From positions 62,001 to 126,000 of the forward strand of contig KV748202.1 in NCBI GenBank assembly GCA_001692895.1: a stretch of DNA of 64,000 bases. The letters are read 5' to 3'. Positions 20,752 to 33,086 of the stretch are shown here, piece after piece. This DNA comes from Cenococcum geophilum 1.58. Its lineage: Eukaryota; Ascomycota; Dothideomycetes; Gloniales; Gloniaceae. The position numbers were made by a program, and so were the translations under genes. The notes below the pieces were generated by a model that did not search any database, had not been told where the DNA came from, and saw nothing but the letters and a program-made list of their open reading frames with translations. Numbering within the stretch: the first letter of the stretch is position 1; each line of letters starts with the position of its first letter.

Positions 20752-21495
20752 AATTGACTGTCTGGGCTAGATTTCTGCTATAGGACACCTAAGCAGTCAA
20801 AGTTAGCCTAATGGACCCCTGCACTCAGTCATATCATGCTCTGAATTACTGTAGTTTCTAAGAACCAAGAGTAGATCTGAGATTCCGTAAGAGTCCTTTC
20901 TCCCTACGATCATTACTAGATTAGGTTGCGGCCAGATAGGGTTAGGTACGGAATGACTCATTCCGCGTCATTCTCTATCACTTTCTATTAGCAACAATTT
21001 TCTTAGCAATGTCGCATAGTAATGTCTTACAACAGGTCCGCAGTTGCTTTTATGGGGACAGGGGGTTGACCGCTTCCTGTATGTGCACAAAGTGATTGAC
21101 TATGATTCGAGCCATCTGTTTTTGCATACATTTTGACTCATTATGAGATTGTATGAGATGGCTTGCCTCATAGAACACACACAATAGACGGTTTGTCAAA
21201 TAGTGCGCGATTGTAGTATATATAATGAATGTAGAATAAACAAAATGCAAAACGAATCAGTATCAATTTAGCTTCAAAGGTCTCGAAAATCCATCCAAAG
21301 TGAGTTTTTGAACACCTCCATCTCGTCAGCAATGAGTACAATGATGAACGAACATTTTGCCGATGTGAAATCACCGCCTACTGAACGTGCGGCGCATGAT
21401 CATCCGTAACCGACATCGTCTGAGTATCAATGATACATTTCACGTACGCGCACAACGCTCAGTGACCGGGCTAATGATTCTCAACATACCTAGAA

Positions 21496-22402
21496 TTATT
21501 TCCGCACCTGCAACAATTGTCTCAGTATTTCCGCCTCACCCTCCAGCCTCGCAACTCGAACTTTTAATGCGTCCCTTTCGAGTTGGGTCTCCTTCAATGC
21601 AGCTTCTAGCCCATTCATCTGGTCCACGCGTTTCTGACGGTAACGGCGAGCAGCGAGAGTGTTGAGCTTGCGTTTCTCAATACGAGAGGGGCTGGATGTC
21701 TTAGCGTTGCTTGCAGGTGTAGAAATTGGAGAAGTTAACGCTACCGACCTTGGAAGAATGATAGAGAGGTCTTTAGTTGGATCGGAGGGCGCCTGATTAT
21801 GTTTTATAAATTCACCTTAATTACATATGTTAGGTTGATTTCTACGTTCCTGCGCTCGAAGACTAACCTTGGAGTGGTGTAGATAAGGAATGATATACAC
21901 GACTATCGCTCAGTACAAAAGAAGATTCTTGACCTTGATCATAGGTTTCATTATGTTCTGACGGATAAGGAGCGGCTTCATTGAACGCGAAGGGGCTGAA
22001 CTCGGTAGGAAAGCTTGTGACGAAGTCATCGGAGAGGCTTTTAGAAGCAGCATTGCAGCCAGTTGGCAGGACTTGAGAGCTACCGGCAGTAACATCAGAG
22101 GAGTTAAGCCAGTCCACGGACTCGGAGATTGGAGTTTGCTGGTCTTCAAAGGAGATAGGATTTGCCGTAAAATGTGTTTCCTGGATGGGTAGAGGCGGGT
22201 AGAGTAGATTTGGATAGTTTCCAGACGGCCAGCCATGACTCGAAAGGGCCTGAAGCGGTAGTTGGCGAGACTCAGAGTTCGCGTTGTTGCCATGGAGGCT
22301 TTGTTGCGACGCCTTCTCTTCGCGGTGAATAGAAGATGCTCCTGGCCTGGCTTGGAGTGGCACATGATCCGCTGGTGGAGGAGGGCATGGTTGTATTGTT
22401 TC
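21496..22402 (-). CDS. bZIP transcription factor, 5' exon not resolved
   Basis: The C-terminal exon (21815-21496) encodes a bZIP domain: basic region KRKLNTLAARRYRQKR followed by a leucine heptad stretch (VDQMNGLEAALKETQLERD, then LKVRVARLEGEAEILRQLL), ending shortly after. The basic region has the N-x-x-A-A-x-x-x-x-R core of the Gcn4/CPC-1 class. A 52-bp intron (21867-21816, GTTAGT...AAG, with CTAAC branch site) separates it from an exon read back to 22402, rich in Ser, Pro and Gln and containing DWLNSSD and SFPTEFSPFAF, suitable for an activation domain. There is no in-frame Met in that exon, and the sequence before 22402 (CCCGTAG) looks like an acceptor, so a further 5' exon is needed. At least 284 aa. 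It is divergent from MRPL4. Confidence 0.86.
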
Positions 22403-22405
22403 CTA

Positions 22406-22635
22406 CGGGCCTAGCGACCCGTTGAGGACGTCCTAGAGGGTACAAGGTTATCGGATCCCAGCGATTTCTGAGTATTTTGTGTATCTGACCTGATGATGTT
22501 CAAGATGACTGTTGCGAGGTACATATGTCTGTGCAGCAGCGGAGCGGGAAATTCCGCCCGAGAAGGATTCGCCGCGCTAGAGCTCTCACTATCGAAAACA
22601 TCAATTAAAGAGATGACCAATATTCTCATTTAACA
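22406..22635. promoter_or_regulatory. Shared promoter region, bZIP gene / MRPL4
   Basis: About 230 bp separates the first supported bZIP exon from the MRPL4 start codon. It must contain the missing 5' exon of the bZIP gene as well as both promoters. I see no defined site. Confidence 0.4.
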
Positions 22636-23897
22636 ATGGCCGCAGTACCCATATTTCGAATATCTCGGCGGAAATGTGTTCCGTCGCAAACCGATTCAGT
22701 CCTCTCATTTCTTGCACCTTCTTTACAAACCGCTAGGAGCACGCCGCAAACCTCTGTCTCTCGATTCTCTACCTCCTCACCTCAATGGGCTCGGGATAAC
22801 AATAGAAACCGCGGCGTATCTGCATTGAGGCGTACTAGCCCTCGTCGGCGCCAGACTTTGTCGGTGAAAAAGGAGGATCTACCTATACCGGTGCTGGATC
22901 CCAAATTGAAATCAAAAGTCGAGGTAGATGAGGACCATGGGCTTTGGGGATTCTTCAATAAAGAAAGGAGATTGCTTGCAACACCAGAAGAGGACTTGGC
23001 TCATGGCATGATATATTCCTCAGTAGATATGGATAGTCTCAAACTAATGGTTCTCTACTTTAGGGCGAGCTTGGACGGTACAAGAACTGCGACAAAAGTC
23101 CTGGGATGATTTACATAGTCTGTGGTGGATATGTGTGAAGGAACGGAATCGGATTGCGACTGAGAAACGAGAACGACAACGGATCCAGGCGGGATATGGT
23201 GATTTTGAGGCAGATGATCGAGATCAAACAGTAGGTCATATCATTCTTTGGAAGGGTAATGAGACGGAGCAGACCAAACTCGAAGACAGGCCTAGTTTTG
23301 GTTTATTCGAAGCCGTATCCGATACCAAGAGTTTTGCTTTGGAGCATTTGAGATTCTCCAACTATCTACATGACAGTAGCTCAAGGTCAATGAATAGAGG
23401 TGCCATGTTAATGAGCCTCTGATGCCCTATGCTAAGAATCGCTAAATATAGCGAGGCTTTTTTGAATAAGCACCTGTGCTTCAGCAGGGACACCAGCTGT
23501 AAACGCATACAATTGGAATATCAGCAAAAGGCTAATCAATCTCTCTAATAGATACGAATCACCCAGCGGGCAATCAGGCATGTCTTGACTGAGCGATGGT
23601 ATGCTTGGGAGGAGGCCCGAAAGGCTGCAAGACACGATGGAGAAGTGGATTTGACAGGCGAAGGTCCCGCATATAGACCTCGTGTTGGAGCGGTGAGTTA
23701 TGCACTCTCTATGGGTTTTCGCTCAAATTAACGTTTTGCAGGACCTATTTGAGGCGGAGGAGGAATTAACTAAGGATGGTGTTAGAACTGAGGAAACCAA
23801 ATGCGCAGAAGAGACCGCCGTCCCACAGGACGGGGCTAGGCCAGGGAGAACAGGCCGTAATGAACCTACTGCCGTCAGTTCCGCCAGCGCAGCATAG
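22636..23897 (+). CDS. MRPL4: Mitochondrial large-subunit ribosomal protein uL29m
   Basis: A mitoribosomal large-subunit protein placed near the peptide exit. Four exons (22636-23005, 23064-23230, 23552-23692, 23742-23897) encode 277 residues. The N-terminus is basic and Ser/Thr-rich (MAAVPIFRISRRKCV, SVSRFSTSSPQWARDN), as expected of a mitochondrial targeting sequence. Family motifs are DHGLWGFFNKERRLLATPEE, GRAWTVQELRQKSWDDLHSL, WWICVKERNRIATEK, and ITQRAIRHVLTERWYAWEEA with GPAYRPRV. The tail is Glu-rich and then Ala/Ser-rich. Intron 1 needs a GC donor (CATG|GCATGA at 23006) for the homologous AHG-RAW junction; the other introns are GT-AG. Intron 2 (321 bp) is long for this window. Confidence 0.92.
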
Positions 23898-24293
23898 AGG
23901 GGAATTAGGACTGTATTATAAAGCATGCGATCTTTCGGAATGGTTCATTGGGTCTATTGGAAATGGGGCTGTAAAAAAGGGTTATTGACTCTACCGACAT
24001 GTAACATTGTAAATGTATCGTTTAAAGCGTCGAGACCTTCAAGCTGGACGTGCATCCATTGGAATTGCTGATCAGCACTTCATTCATGCCGAGACAACAG
24101 GCGTTGAGGGCCATGAAAACAGTTTGGCCGTTATGCGTCATGTCGTAGCGAGCTAACTTCAGAGGGCTGCCTCCACACTCGCAACTTCACCGCAACAACG
24201 AAAGAAACAACACAGGCTTGATTTAATTCTCTCCTAACCTTTTCCCCTTGAACTGGATACGGCCCCATATCTCTTTAGCCATCATGGACGAGA
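23898..24293. other. Intergenic stretch MRPL4 to GDI1
   Basis: About 400 bp holding the MRPL4 3' end and the GDI1 promoter and leader. No separate element seen. Confidence 0.45.
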
Positions 24294-26061
24294 TTGCATC
24301 TGAGTACGACGTGGTTGTTCTTGGAACAGGTGCATATCTACCCCGCCAAAGTATCCTTGAATAAGTTAGCTGATGCAGTCGTCCAGGCCTCACAGAATGT
24401 GTGCTCTCTGGGTGATACTCTAAACTGCGTAGATATGAAGATATGAAGCTGATCGCCTTCACAGGGTCCTGAGCGTCAAGGGCAAGAAGGTTCTACACAT
24501 TGATCGAAATGATCACTACGGAGCGTAAGAGGTGTCATTCCCTAATTTGCCGCAAAGCTGACTCTATCAAGTGAGGCAGCATCGATTAATATCGAAGCGG
24601 TATATGCTCTTCATCATTCCCCTGAAACTTTCCAATTACTCATGATTTCTAGCTCTTCAAAAGATACGGAAACTACTCTGACGGTGAAGAGCCATGGAAG
24701 AAGTACGGACGAATAAACGACTGGAATATCGACCTCGTTCCGAAGCTTCTCATGTCGAACGGGGAACTCACAAACATCTTGGTATCTACCGACGTGACGA
24801 GATATTTGGAATTCAAGCAGATAGCAGGAAGCTATGTACAACAGAGTAGCGGGGCAAAGGCGACGGTCGCCAAAGTACCGTCCGATGCAGGCGAGGCTCT
24901 TCGGTCACCCTTGATGGGCCTCTTTGAAAAGCGCAGGGCTAGGAACTTCCTGGAGTGGGTAGGTGGATACAATGAGGGTGATCCAACAACACACAAAGGT
25001 CGGTTCACATCATTACTTGTAAGGAGAAAGACAGGTTGTCTAATGCTAGATGCTAGGATTGACTCTGAACTCTTGCACTATGAAAGAAGTGTATGACAAG
25101 TTTGGCCTAGAGGCAACGACTCGCGACTTCATTGGCCACTCAATGGCTCTTTATCAAACAGACGACTACATCAACGAGAAGGGAATGGCACATGACGCTG
25201 TACAACGGATTCGGCTCTATGTAAACTCGATGGCTAGATACGGCAAATCTCCTTACATCTACCCGCTGTATGGCCTGGGCGAACTTCCACAAGGCTTTGC
25301 GCGTTTGTCGGCTATCTACGGGGGCACATACATGCTCAACACCGAAGTTGACGAAATTCTATACGAGGGATCAAAGGTCCGTGAAATCAAGGCTACAATG
25401 AAAGAAAGGGGTGAAGAAGGCGATGGGATGAAGTTCACCACGAAATGCAAAAAAATACTAGCAGATCCATCATACTTCCCCGGTAAAGTACAGGTGACTG
25501 GGCACTTGCTCAAGGCTATCTGCATTCTTAATCACCCGGTCGCCAGCACAGATAACAGCGATTCCCTCCAGCTCATTATTCCACAGTCTCAAGTTGGTCG
25601 CAGGCACGGTACTGAATCAGTCTTTTTCAACATGAGCTGAAATTATGCTGACTTTAGCTAGATATCTACGTTGCGGTCGTTTCTTCCGCCCACAACGTAT
25701 GCCCGAAGGGCTACTACATCGCTATCGTTTCCACAATTGCCGAGGGTGATAGTAATCACCATCTTGAGCTACAGCCTGGCCTTGATCGTCTGGGGCGGAT
25801 TGAGGAGAAGTTTATGGGCCCGCCCATTCCTCTCTATGAGCCTCTAGAGAGTGGTGTCAACGATAGCATCTTCATCTCAAAGAGCTATGACGCAACAAGT
25901 CACTTCGAGACTACAACAGGTATGTGCTTAGCTTAGATTAAACTCTTCGTTGTTACTAACCAATTTTAGATGATATCAAAGACATTTATCGCCGAGCAGA
26001 AGGACAAGAACTGGTGGTTGAAGGTCTGCGAGACGGCCAAAACCTAGTCGCTGACGAGTAA
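24294..26061 (+). CDS. GDI1: Rab GDP-dissociation inhibitor
   Basis: It extracts prenylated GDP-bound Rab GTPases from membranes and recycles them during vesicle transport. Eight exons, 24294-24329, 24387-24411, 24465-24524, 24572-24599, 24653-24998, 25057-25618, 25662-25919 and 25970-26061, sum to 468 codons plus stop, the usual length. Motifs in order: YDVVVLGTG, LTECVLSG, KVLHIDRNDHYG (FAD-fold-like core and Rab-binding start), DWNIDLVPKLLMSNGELT, DVTRYLEFKQIAGSYV, SPLMGLFEKRRARNFLEW, FIGHSMALYQTDDYI, ARYGKSPYIYPLYGLGELPQ, SAIYGGTYMLN, DPSYFPGKVQ, AICILNHPV, IIPQSQVGR, YVAVVSSAHNVCPKGYYIA, and near the end SYDATSHFETTTDDIKDIY. Four introns in the first 100 codons is typical of fungal GDI genes. 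Nothing is missing. Confidence 0.97.
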
Positions 26062-26669
26062 CTTACAACCGCGAGGATCAATAGAGTATCCTGGAAGAAG
26101 CAAGGGTTGGACGTAACAAATCGTTTATAGGAAGTAATTTGCTCTATATAGTCTGAACTTGGGAGAGTATCAAGTTCACCAACAACGTTTGAGCATTTTA
26201 TTTTAGCAAGGCTGTGACGCCAACATTCATGGACACTAAAGTGAAACGCCAACCACGATTCGCCCTATCTTTGCAATGGAGGGTCGGCCTTTGCTTGAGC
26301 TGTTCCAGGGATTCAGCGGAACCATTCTTGACACGAAGGATTGTTTAAGGCTGAGCTCCAAGGTCCTTTGTATGCCAATAGTTAGCAACTCCGATTCAGT
26401 GTACGGCTTGATTGTTCGCCAGAATTCCGACGCAAACTTTGAGGGCCTAGGGATATTCGAGAGCGATTCAGATGCCTTTTGCACCCCTTTGGATACACTA
26501 CTTATGCGTGAGGTGGTACTTGTATAGAAGCAAAGAATGCTTTCATTTAGGTATGCGCTTCGGGGTTTTGTCCGGGTTCGTTAATAGGTATCATTTAAGG
26601 ATATGCTTCACTTGTGTATTCGCCAGGTATATCACAAGAAGTCTAGCTTTTAGTAACATCTCTGGTAGT
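26062..26669. other. Convergent intergenic stretch
   Basis: It lies between the 3' ends of GDI1 and the decayed tannase gene. Short frames in both directions have no motif. Confidence 0.45.
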
Positions 26670-28266
26670 CTACATACACTTCCAACTCGTCTCATTCTTT
26701 GAATCTCCAGGCCCGGCATAAAAATTCCTGAACAGATACCTACAATGCTTCCTCCAAAGGTCCACGCCAGCTGCTGGGTTATCCCCCACAAACTTAGTCC
26801 CTGATCGTCTCCGGCGCCGTCCCATTCTCCACCTGCCACACGAACACCATCAGCACGTTCGAGCTTGGATCCAGCGAGATCTGCCTAATCGACCGCTCAC
26901 CCTCACCGCCGCCGCCGCAGTGGCCCATGCCGGAGATGCGGAAGTAGCGGTAGAAAGAGTCGAGGGTGGAGGGCGCGGCGGCCATGGTGTCGACGACATG
27001 CGCGTAGTAGCGCGCGTGGAAGGGGGAGAGGTTACCGTTCCAGGCCTGGATGTTGCCGGGGTTGATACGTGAGGCGGCGGCGTAGTCGCGGGACGATAAG
27101 GTTGCCGGGTCCCATGTCGTATCGTTGTAGACTGCGTACCGGAACCAGTCTATCGTGTACCGGAACAGCTCTCCATTATACATAATCTGTAGTGCGCCGA
27201 CTAGTTCGCTGCCTAGATGCATGCGAGGATAGGTGAGGGGGAGCCGTCGGGACCATATATGGGTGAGAAGATCTTGTGCATTGTAGAGATTTGAGGAGCG
27301 GTCAGCCAGCTGGTTGTGTTCGTGGCGCTGGGTGCGCAGAGGAGTCCTTCAGGACGGTAGGTGCAGAGGCTTGGGTCCTCGAGGATGCTGTCGGCCGCGC
27401 CATCCAGTGTCACATTGCTTAAGGATATCCGCGTGGATAATTGGCCACATTTCAGCTGGGACAAAGGTTGAGGCATTGGCAGGTCCGGTTGCAGTGAAGA
27501 AATGACCACTCCATGGAGTGAGGTTGTTGAACGCGGATGCTGCTGACCCAGCTACGATATCATCAAAATCTTCTGGAAATTCTTGTGTTGACCTTAAACC
27601 TTGCCTTCCGTCGGTGGAGCAACCGAAGTAGTAAGACCTTGTATGGGTCTTTTGGTAGAAAGCTTTGCTGATCTGCTTGCCAACCACAACGTTGGTGTGT
27701 ATCCTATAAGGGATGTAAGTCTAGACATGATGAGTGCAGGATAATGCGCTTACGATTTATAGGCGAAGTCCTTAATGGCTCTTGGCTGATTGTAGAAAGC
27801 CCCGCCACCACAGTAGTTCCATGCCACCAACGTTGTTTGCGCCTACGGCGGAAAAGCCTAATCCGGTAGTATATGCATGATCCGCATAGCCAATGCCTGC
27901 ATTTATCTATATAAGGACATTAGATTAAGCATTACGAGGTTGCTACTTACAGCCAGCCAGGCCACCATTGCCCGTACTCAAGAACCTACCAGTCCAATTC
28001 CGGGGAAGCCATGCCTCCATGCCAATACCGGACGTGGCCGGAGCTGCAACATAAAGTGCAGTGCGGCAAATATCAGCCGTGATGACCTGGTAAGAAGTAC
28101 CACATGTTATGTTGTTTTCTAGTAACGATAGATTGGTGCCCGCTGGGACATATTCTGAGAACTAAACTGTGGCGTTGGCTAGAAGCAATTGCGAAACAGT
28201 CCGATTGGAAACTACTGGGGTAACTGCACACCATGCTACGAGTGCGAGCAGATGGTGATACTTCAT
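26670..28266 (-). pseudogene. Tannase / feruloyl esterase family, multiply disrupted
   Basis: The intact family is secreted and cleaves plant phenolic esters. The sequence starts with a signal peptide (MKYHHLLALVAWCAV) and retains ITCGTSYQVITADICR, GMEAWLPRNWTGRFLSTGNGG, NVVVGKQISKAF, the nucleophile region YYFGCSTDGRQGL, QEFPEDFDDIVAGS, YNGELFRYTIDW and RISGMGHCGGG. Introns near 27950, 27745 and elsewhere are still recognisable. Disruptions are an in-frame TAG at 28162-28164 (after LLLANATV, before FSEYVPAGTN), a frame change around 27801-27835, a shift at the C-run near 27236-27243, and a shift near 26799-26803, after which homology resumes (KFVGDNPAAGVDLWRKHCRY) and ends at a stop at 26670. 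The nucleophile elbow normally reads GCSTGGR; here Gly is replaced by Asp. Some shifts could be sequencing errors, but the nonsense codon and the elbow change argue for decay. Confidence 0.88.
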
Positions 28267-29732
28267 GATGGTAATGGGCTAGAGAAGATCGACAATGCGA
28301 CTCCATCCTTCACCATTTTCTGGGCTCTTTATATACGTGGTGAAGTAACTGTTGGCTCATTTTACAGATCGCCCTCCCCACCGCGTGGCAATTGAGAACG
28401 GTAAGTTTTTATTCGTCGGCCTATCTAACCCCATAAATCCAGGAACAAATGGTTTATGTGGGGTATGGGACCGATGGATGCGGGCATCACCCCACAACTT
28501 TTGATAAGCGGTCCGTTACCGAGATATCATGCTTATCCCAGATCATAATTGCAGATGGAGGCTAAATACCATGCAGCCGAGGCAAACATGAAAATAATCG
28601 TAAATCGTGGTAGAATTTTGACGGTATTCTCTTTTTTACTAGGCTAGTTGCATTTCTAATTATGTCTCTATCATCGAGTATCAGCGCTACATCTTAATAT
28701 GTGAAAGTTGATTCTATAGACAAACCACAAGTATAATGGCGCGTAGCTCATCACCCCTTGATTAGCCATCTCTCGGGGCAATCCTGCTGGAGGCTCTCTT
28801 TGGAGATTGGTAGAGTACGAGATTCCTAATCTCTTCTTCCATCCCCGTATTTTCAGCGGCTGTCAATCGGTAAGCTCTAGGAACTGGCGTGTAAGGGGAC
28901 GGAATTTCCGTGATGAAGCAAGCCACATGCTTCAGTTGAAGACATTGGAATCTAGGCAGAAGATTGGGTAAAACCCCACATAGATCGGGTGATGGTGAAA
29001 GTTCAGGCTTGAGTGAGTTTTCATATACTCATACTGCTCCTGCGTGCGGTAATACTGCGGGGTGATTGAGATGTATAACTCTTTGAGCCCTTTAACGGAG
29101 TGCACAAACCCAGTGTAAGATGAGTCCTCCACAGTGAATCATCTCCGCGCCTAAACAAATGTATATCTAAATGCATCTGTTTGGTAAGATGGCGATTTGA
29201 TTTTGTAGCTCCGATAAATTTATTCCCATCAGTAAGGTGTGCGGAAGGAGAATAATTCTGCTTGCTGGCTCTGAGGAGTGATATAGTCACGTAGGTCTCG
29301 GGGGAGCCGCAGAAGAGGGGATACAGAAGCATTGCATATTGTACTTTACACGTCGGATTCATTCTAGCCTCGGCTTGAAGATTCATGGCTTTTTCCTGTG
29401 GCCTTAATTCATTGCATCGAGCGGACTTTGAGACTTCGGTACTTCTTCACGGTGCTTGCCCCGGTTTCCACGCTCTCATCTGGAGCACGTTGCCTCTTGC
29501 GGACCATATTTATTTTCGATGCTCGGTACGCTTACCGTGATCTGCGCGGGAATAGGAGTATGTGTACAAACCCCACGAGAGTTTGCGGGTGAGGCTCGCA
29601 AGCCTGGGTGTGACGAACATCCCGGTGGCTTGGCGACAGGGGAATTTATATGTAGCCGTGAATTCATTCATACACATCTACCTCCCTATCCCAGAATTTC
29701 TGTGAGATAGCCACTCCTTTGTTTTCGTAGCT
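28267..29732. other. Gene-poor stretch before MCD4
   Basis: Promoter side of the decayed esterase and of MCD4. Two overlapping minus-strand frames (28932-29132 and 29021-29386) look like pieces of one weak reading frame broken by a shift, but I recognise no family. The rest is featureless. Confidence 0.4.
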
Positions 29733-32700
29733 ATGGCGCGGCTCGGTCGCCTCGGCTTTCTTGCCATTGCTGTTGTTTTTCATCTAATTTACATTTACAG
29801 GTCTGCCAAGTCATTCAAAAACCCCCGCCCCTGCTCACTGCATATAGTATCTTCTCCATTTACTTCGTAAGCCCCATCGTCCGTGGGATGCGGGAGTTTC
29901 GCGTCGAGACTCAAGAAGCTCCAGCGAAACGTTTGGTATTATTTGTTGGTAAGTAGCAGGAATGAATATTCAGCTTCAAAAGAACTTCCTATGCCATCAA
30001 GAATGGATTCGCTGAATGTATACACTGCAGGGGATGGCCTCCGCGTCGACAAAGCCTTCCAATCCTTTCCTGATCCCTCTCCCTCAAACAATGGTTCCGC
30101 TGCCGCAAACGAGCCTCGGCCCTTAGCGCCATTTCTTCGTTCAAGAGTCCTCTCCCATGGCACCTTTGGCGTATCCCATACCCGGGTCCCTACCGAATCG
30201 CGCCCTGGACACGTAGCGCTTATTGCGGGGTTATATGAAGATGTCTCTGCGGTCACGACCGGATGGAAGCTTAATCCGGTAAACTTTGACAGCGTCTTCA
30301 ATCGAAGCAGACATACTTGGAGTTGGGGCAGTCCGGACATACTACCCATGTTTAAGGAAGGGGCAGTGCCCGGTAGAATTGATGCGGATATGTACGGTGC
30401 AGAAGCTGAGGATTTTACTCAGGATGCGTTGCAATTGGATATATGGGTATTTGACAAGGTCAAAAAACTGTTCGAGGATGCGAAAACAAACGCTACCCTC
30501 GACGCAGAGCTCAGACGAGATAAAAACGTGTTCTTCCTCCATCTCCTAGGCCTAGATACCACCGGCCACGCATATCGCCCATATTCGCGGGAGTATCTGC
30601 ACAACATACAGGTTGTTGACAAAGGTGTAGAAGAGATCACTGAGTTGATTGAAGATTTCTACAGAGATGGAGAGACTGCATTCGTTTTCACTGCAGACCA
30701 TGGTATGAGTGACTGGGGGAGCCACGGAGATGGCCACCCAGATAACACTCGTACGCCGCTTGTTGTCTGGGGATCCGGCGTGGCTCCACCGGTTATCAGC
30801 TCTGAGGGGATTGCCAAAGGGCACGAAGATGGTTTCTCGTCTGACTGGGGCTTTGATCAAGTCCAGAGAAATGATGTGTCACAGGCAGATATCGCGGCCC
30901 TCATGGCATACCTTGCTGGATTAGCCTTCCCCGTAAATTCTGTTGGAGAGCTTCCTCTCGCTTACCTTCAAGGCGATTCTAAGACCAAGGCGGAAGCGCT
31001 TCTGGTCAATGCCAAAGAGATTCTTGAGATGTACCGCATTAAAGAAGAAGAAAAAAAGTCAAAAGAACTACGTTATAAACCTTTCCCGGGTTTGGGGGAT
31101 GAGGAACACTCTGTTGAGCACCGAATCGCTCAAATTAGGCAATCAATCGATAACGGAAATGCGGAAACAGCAATTGAGCGATCTAACGAACTCATCAAGT
31201 TGGGTCTGGAAGGCATGCGATACCTACAAACCTACGATTGGTTTTTCCTACGTGCCCTTGTCACCGCAGGATATCTTGGATGGATTGCGTTTGCAATCAC
31301 CACTGTGATAGACCTTCATGTCTTGCAGGGTGAGACGGAAACACTCCGAAGTGTACCAAGCATGATCGCATTTTCCTCCATTCTTGTTGCACTGTATTCT
31401 GTTCTATTCATTCAACAGTCTTCGTGGATATACTACGCGTATGCTTTCTTCCCGGTCATGTTTTGGGAAGAAGTATTTGCTTGTAGGGCTGCTCTAATAA
31501 AGGGGAAGGAGGCTTTGTTCGGATATATATCATCGCCTTGGGATGTCGTTCTTTTGATATTCAAAGGCTTCGCTTTTTTAGCTCTTTTGGAGGCTCTAGT
31601 GAGTGACGAGTCCGTCCTTATATTGTCGTAGTACTCTAACAAATTCGGCAGGTACAAAGCTACTTTCATCGAGAGGTGTTCACAGTTTGCTATCTGCTTG
31701 CAAGCACCTGGCCTGCATTTTATGGAAGCAAGTTCGTAAAGCAAAATGCTGTCCTCGTTGTCACCTGGGCTATGTCCTGCTCTCTCATGAGTGTTTTCAC
31801 TCTGCTTCCTGCGATAAAAGTCGAAGACCTCAACTTAATGTAAGCCATCACCGTTGATTATGCGCGGATTTGACAAGCAATTGCTAATCTCGGAATGTCA
31901 TAGATTACTCGGCGGATTTCTAATGGTTGCAGTTGGGGTCTTATATTTGCTTTTCGAAAAGTCTATCCTTGCTGATTCGGACTCTACTGAAGATGAACTG
32001 GCGTCTTCTTCGACTGATGGGTTGTCTCGAATTATACTCGGACTGCAGGTGTGTTCAAACCCCTGAGGAAACTTTCTGACTGCTAACCACGTCTAGATTG
32101 GTCTTGTTGTACTTGCTATGGTCGTCACCAAATCCAGTGTTACTTCGCTTCAAGCAAGAGAGGGTCTGCCTCTTGGGACTCAGGTTGTTGGATGGGCTGT
32201 GCTTGGTGAGTGAGCGCAATTTATATGGCGGAGAAATACTAATTATTTATTAGTGGCATCTCTAGCAGTCCCCTTTCTCCATGGTCTACGACCCAATAGC
32301 CACTACATCCATAGGCTAGCGGTGATATTCCTCGCATTTGCGCCTTCCTTCATCATACTCACCATCTCATACGAAGGGCTATTCTATTTTACCTTTTGCC
32401 TGTGTCTCTTTAGTTGGGTTCGCCTCGAACATCACGTTTACTCTTACACAGCCTCGCAGCCGTCAAAAGCTGTGTCTTCACCCACGGAGACTCCCAATCC
32501 GCTGAAGCCAGCCCTTGCTTTAGCAGTAAATCGATTAGCATCCCTGAAGAGCGGAAACTACCGGGCTCTTAGTCTTGCTGATGCACGCATATCCCTCTTC
32601 TTCCTCTTCTTCCTCCAATCGGCCTTCTTCAGCACGGGCAACATTGCTTCCATCTCCTCATTTTCCCTGGATGCAGTGTACCGACTCATTCCAGTCTTCG

Positions 32701-33086
32701 ACCCGTTCTCTCAAGGCGCATTGCTCATTTTGAAGCTTATGGTGCCTTTCGCCGTCATGAGTGCCAACTTGGGTATTCTCAATCGCCGGCTCGGCGTGGC
32801 ACCTGGTGCGCTATTCATGGTGGTCATGGCTGTTGGAGACGTCATGACACTAAATTTCTTTTACATGGTCAAAGACGAAGGGTCCTGGCTTGACATCGGG
32901 ACAACTATTAGTCACTTCGTCATCGCGAGTCTGCTGGGTGTTTTTGTGGCAGGGCTGGAGTCCGTTAGTGAAGTGATCGTTAGCGGCGTTGAGTTTGATA
33001 GTGGCAAGAAGACAATGCAGCCTAAAAAGGCGCAGAATGGTGCTGCTAACGGCATGCATAATGGGAGATCAGACGTGAAAACGTAG
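29733..33086 (+). CDS. MCD4: GPI ethanolamine phosphate transferase 1 (Mcd4/PIG-N)
   Basis: An ER multispanning enzyme that adds ethanolamine phosphate to the first mannose of GPI anchors. Seven exons (29733-29800, 29848-29948, 30031-31598, 31652-31839, 31904-32048, 32097-32205, 32254-33086) sum to 1003 codons plus stop, the family length. The N-terminus is a membrane anchor (LGFLAIAVVFHLIYIY). The lumenal alkaline-phosphatase-type domain follows: LFVGDGLRVDK (first metal Asp), HTRVPTESRPGHVALIAGLY (nucleophile Thr), LLGLDTTGHAYRP, and FTADHGMSDWGSHGDGH with its Asp/His metal ligands. From about residue 480 on there are many hydrophobic segments (for example WFFLRALVTAGYLGWIAFA, FVIASLLGVFVAGLESV). 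The C-terminus is cytosolic and basic. No lesion. Confidence 0.97.

Larger units (their letters stand above)
17786..21495. other. 3.7-kb gene-poor stretch
   Basis: The first part is the promoter and 5' leader of NOT2; an antisense 137-codon frame there (18007-18420) has no motif. The rest holds two inverted-repeat elements (18511-18660 and 20380-20751) and otherwise unassigned sequence with only short, motif-free frames. Confidence 0.5.
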
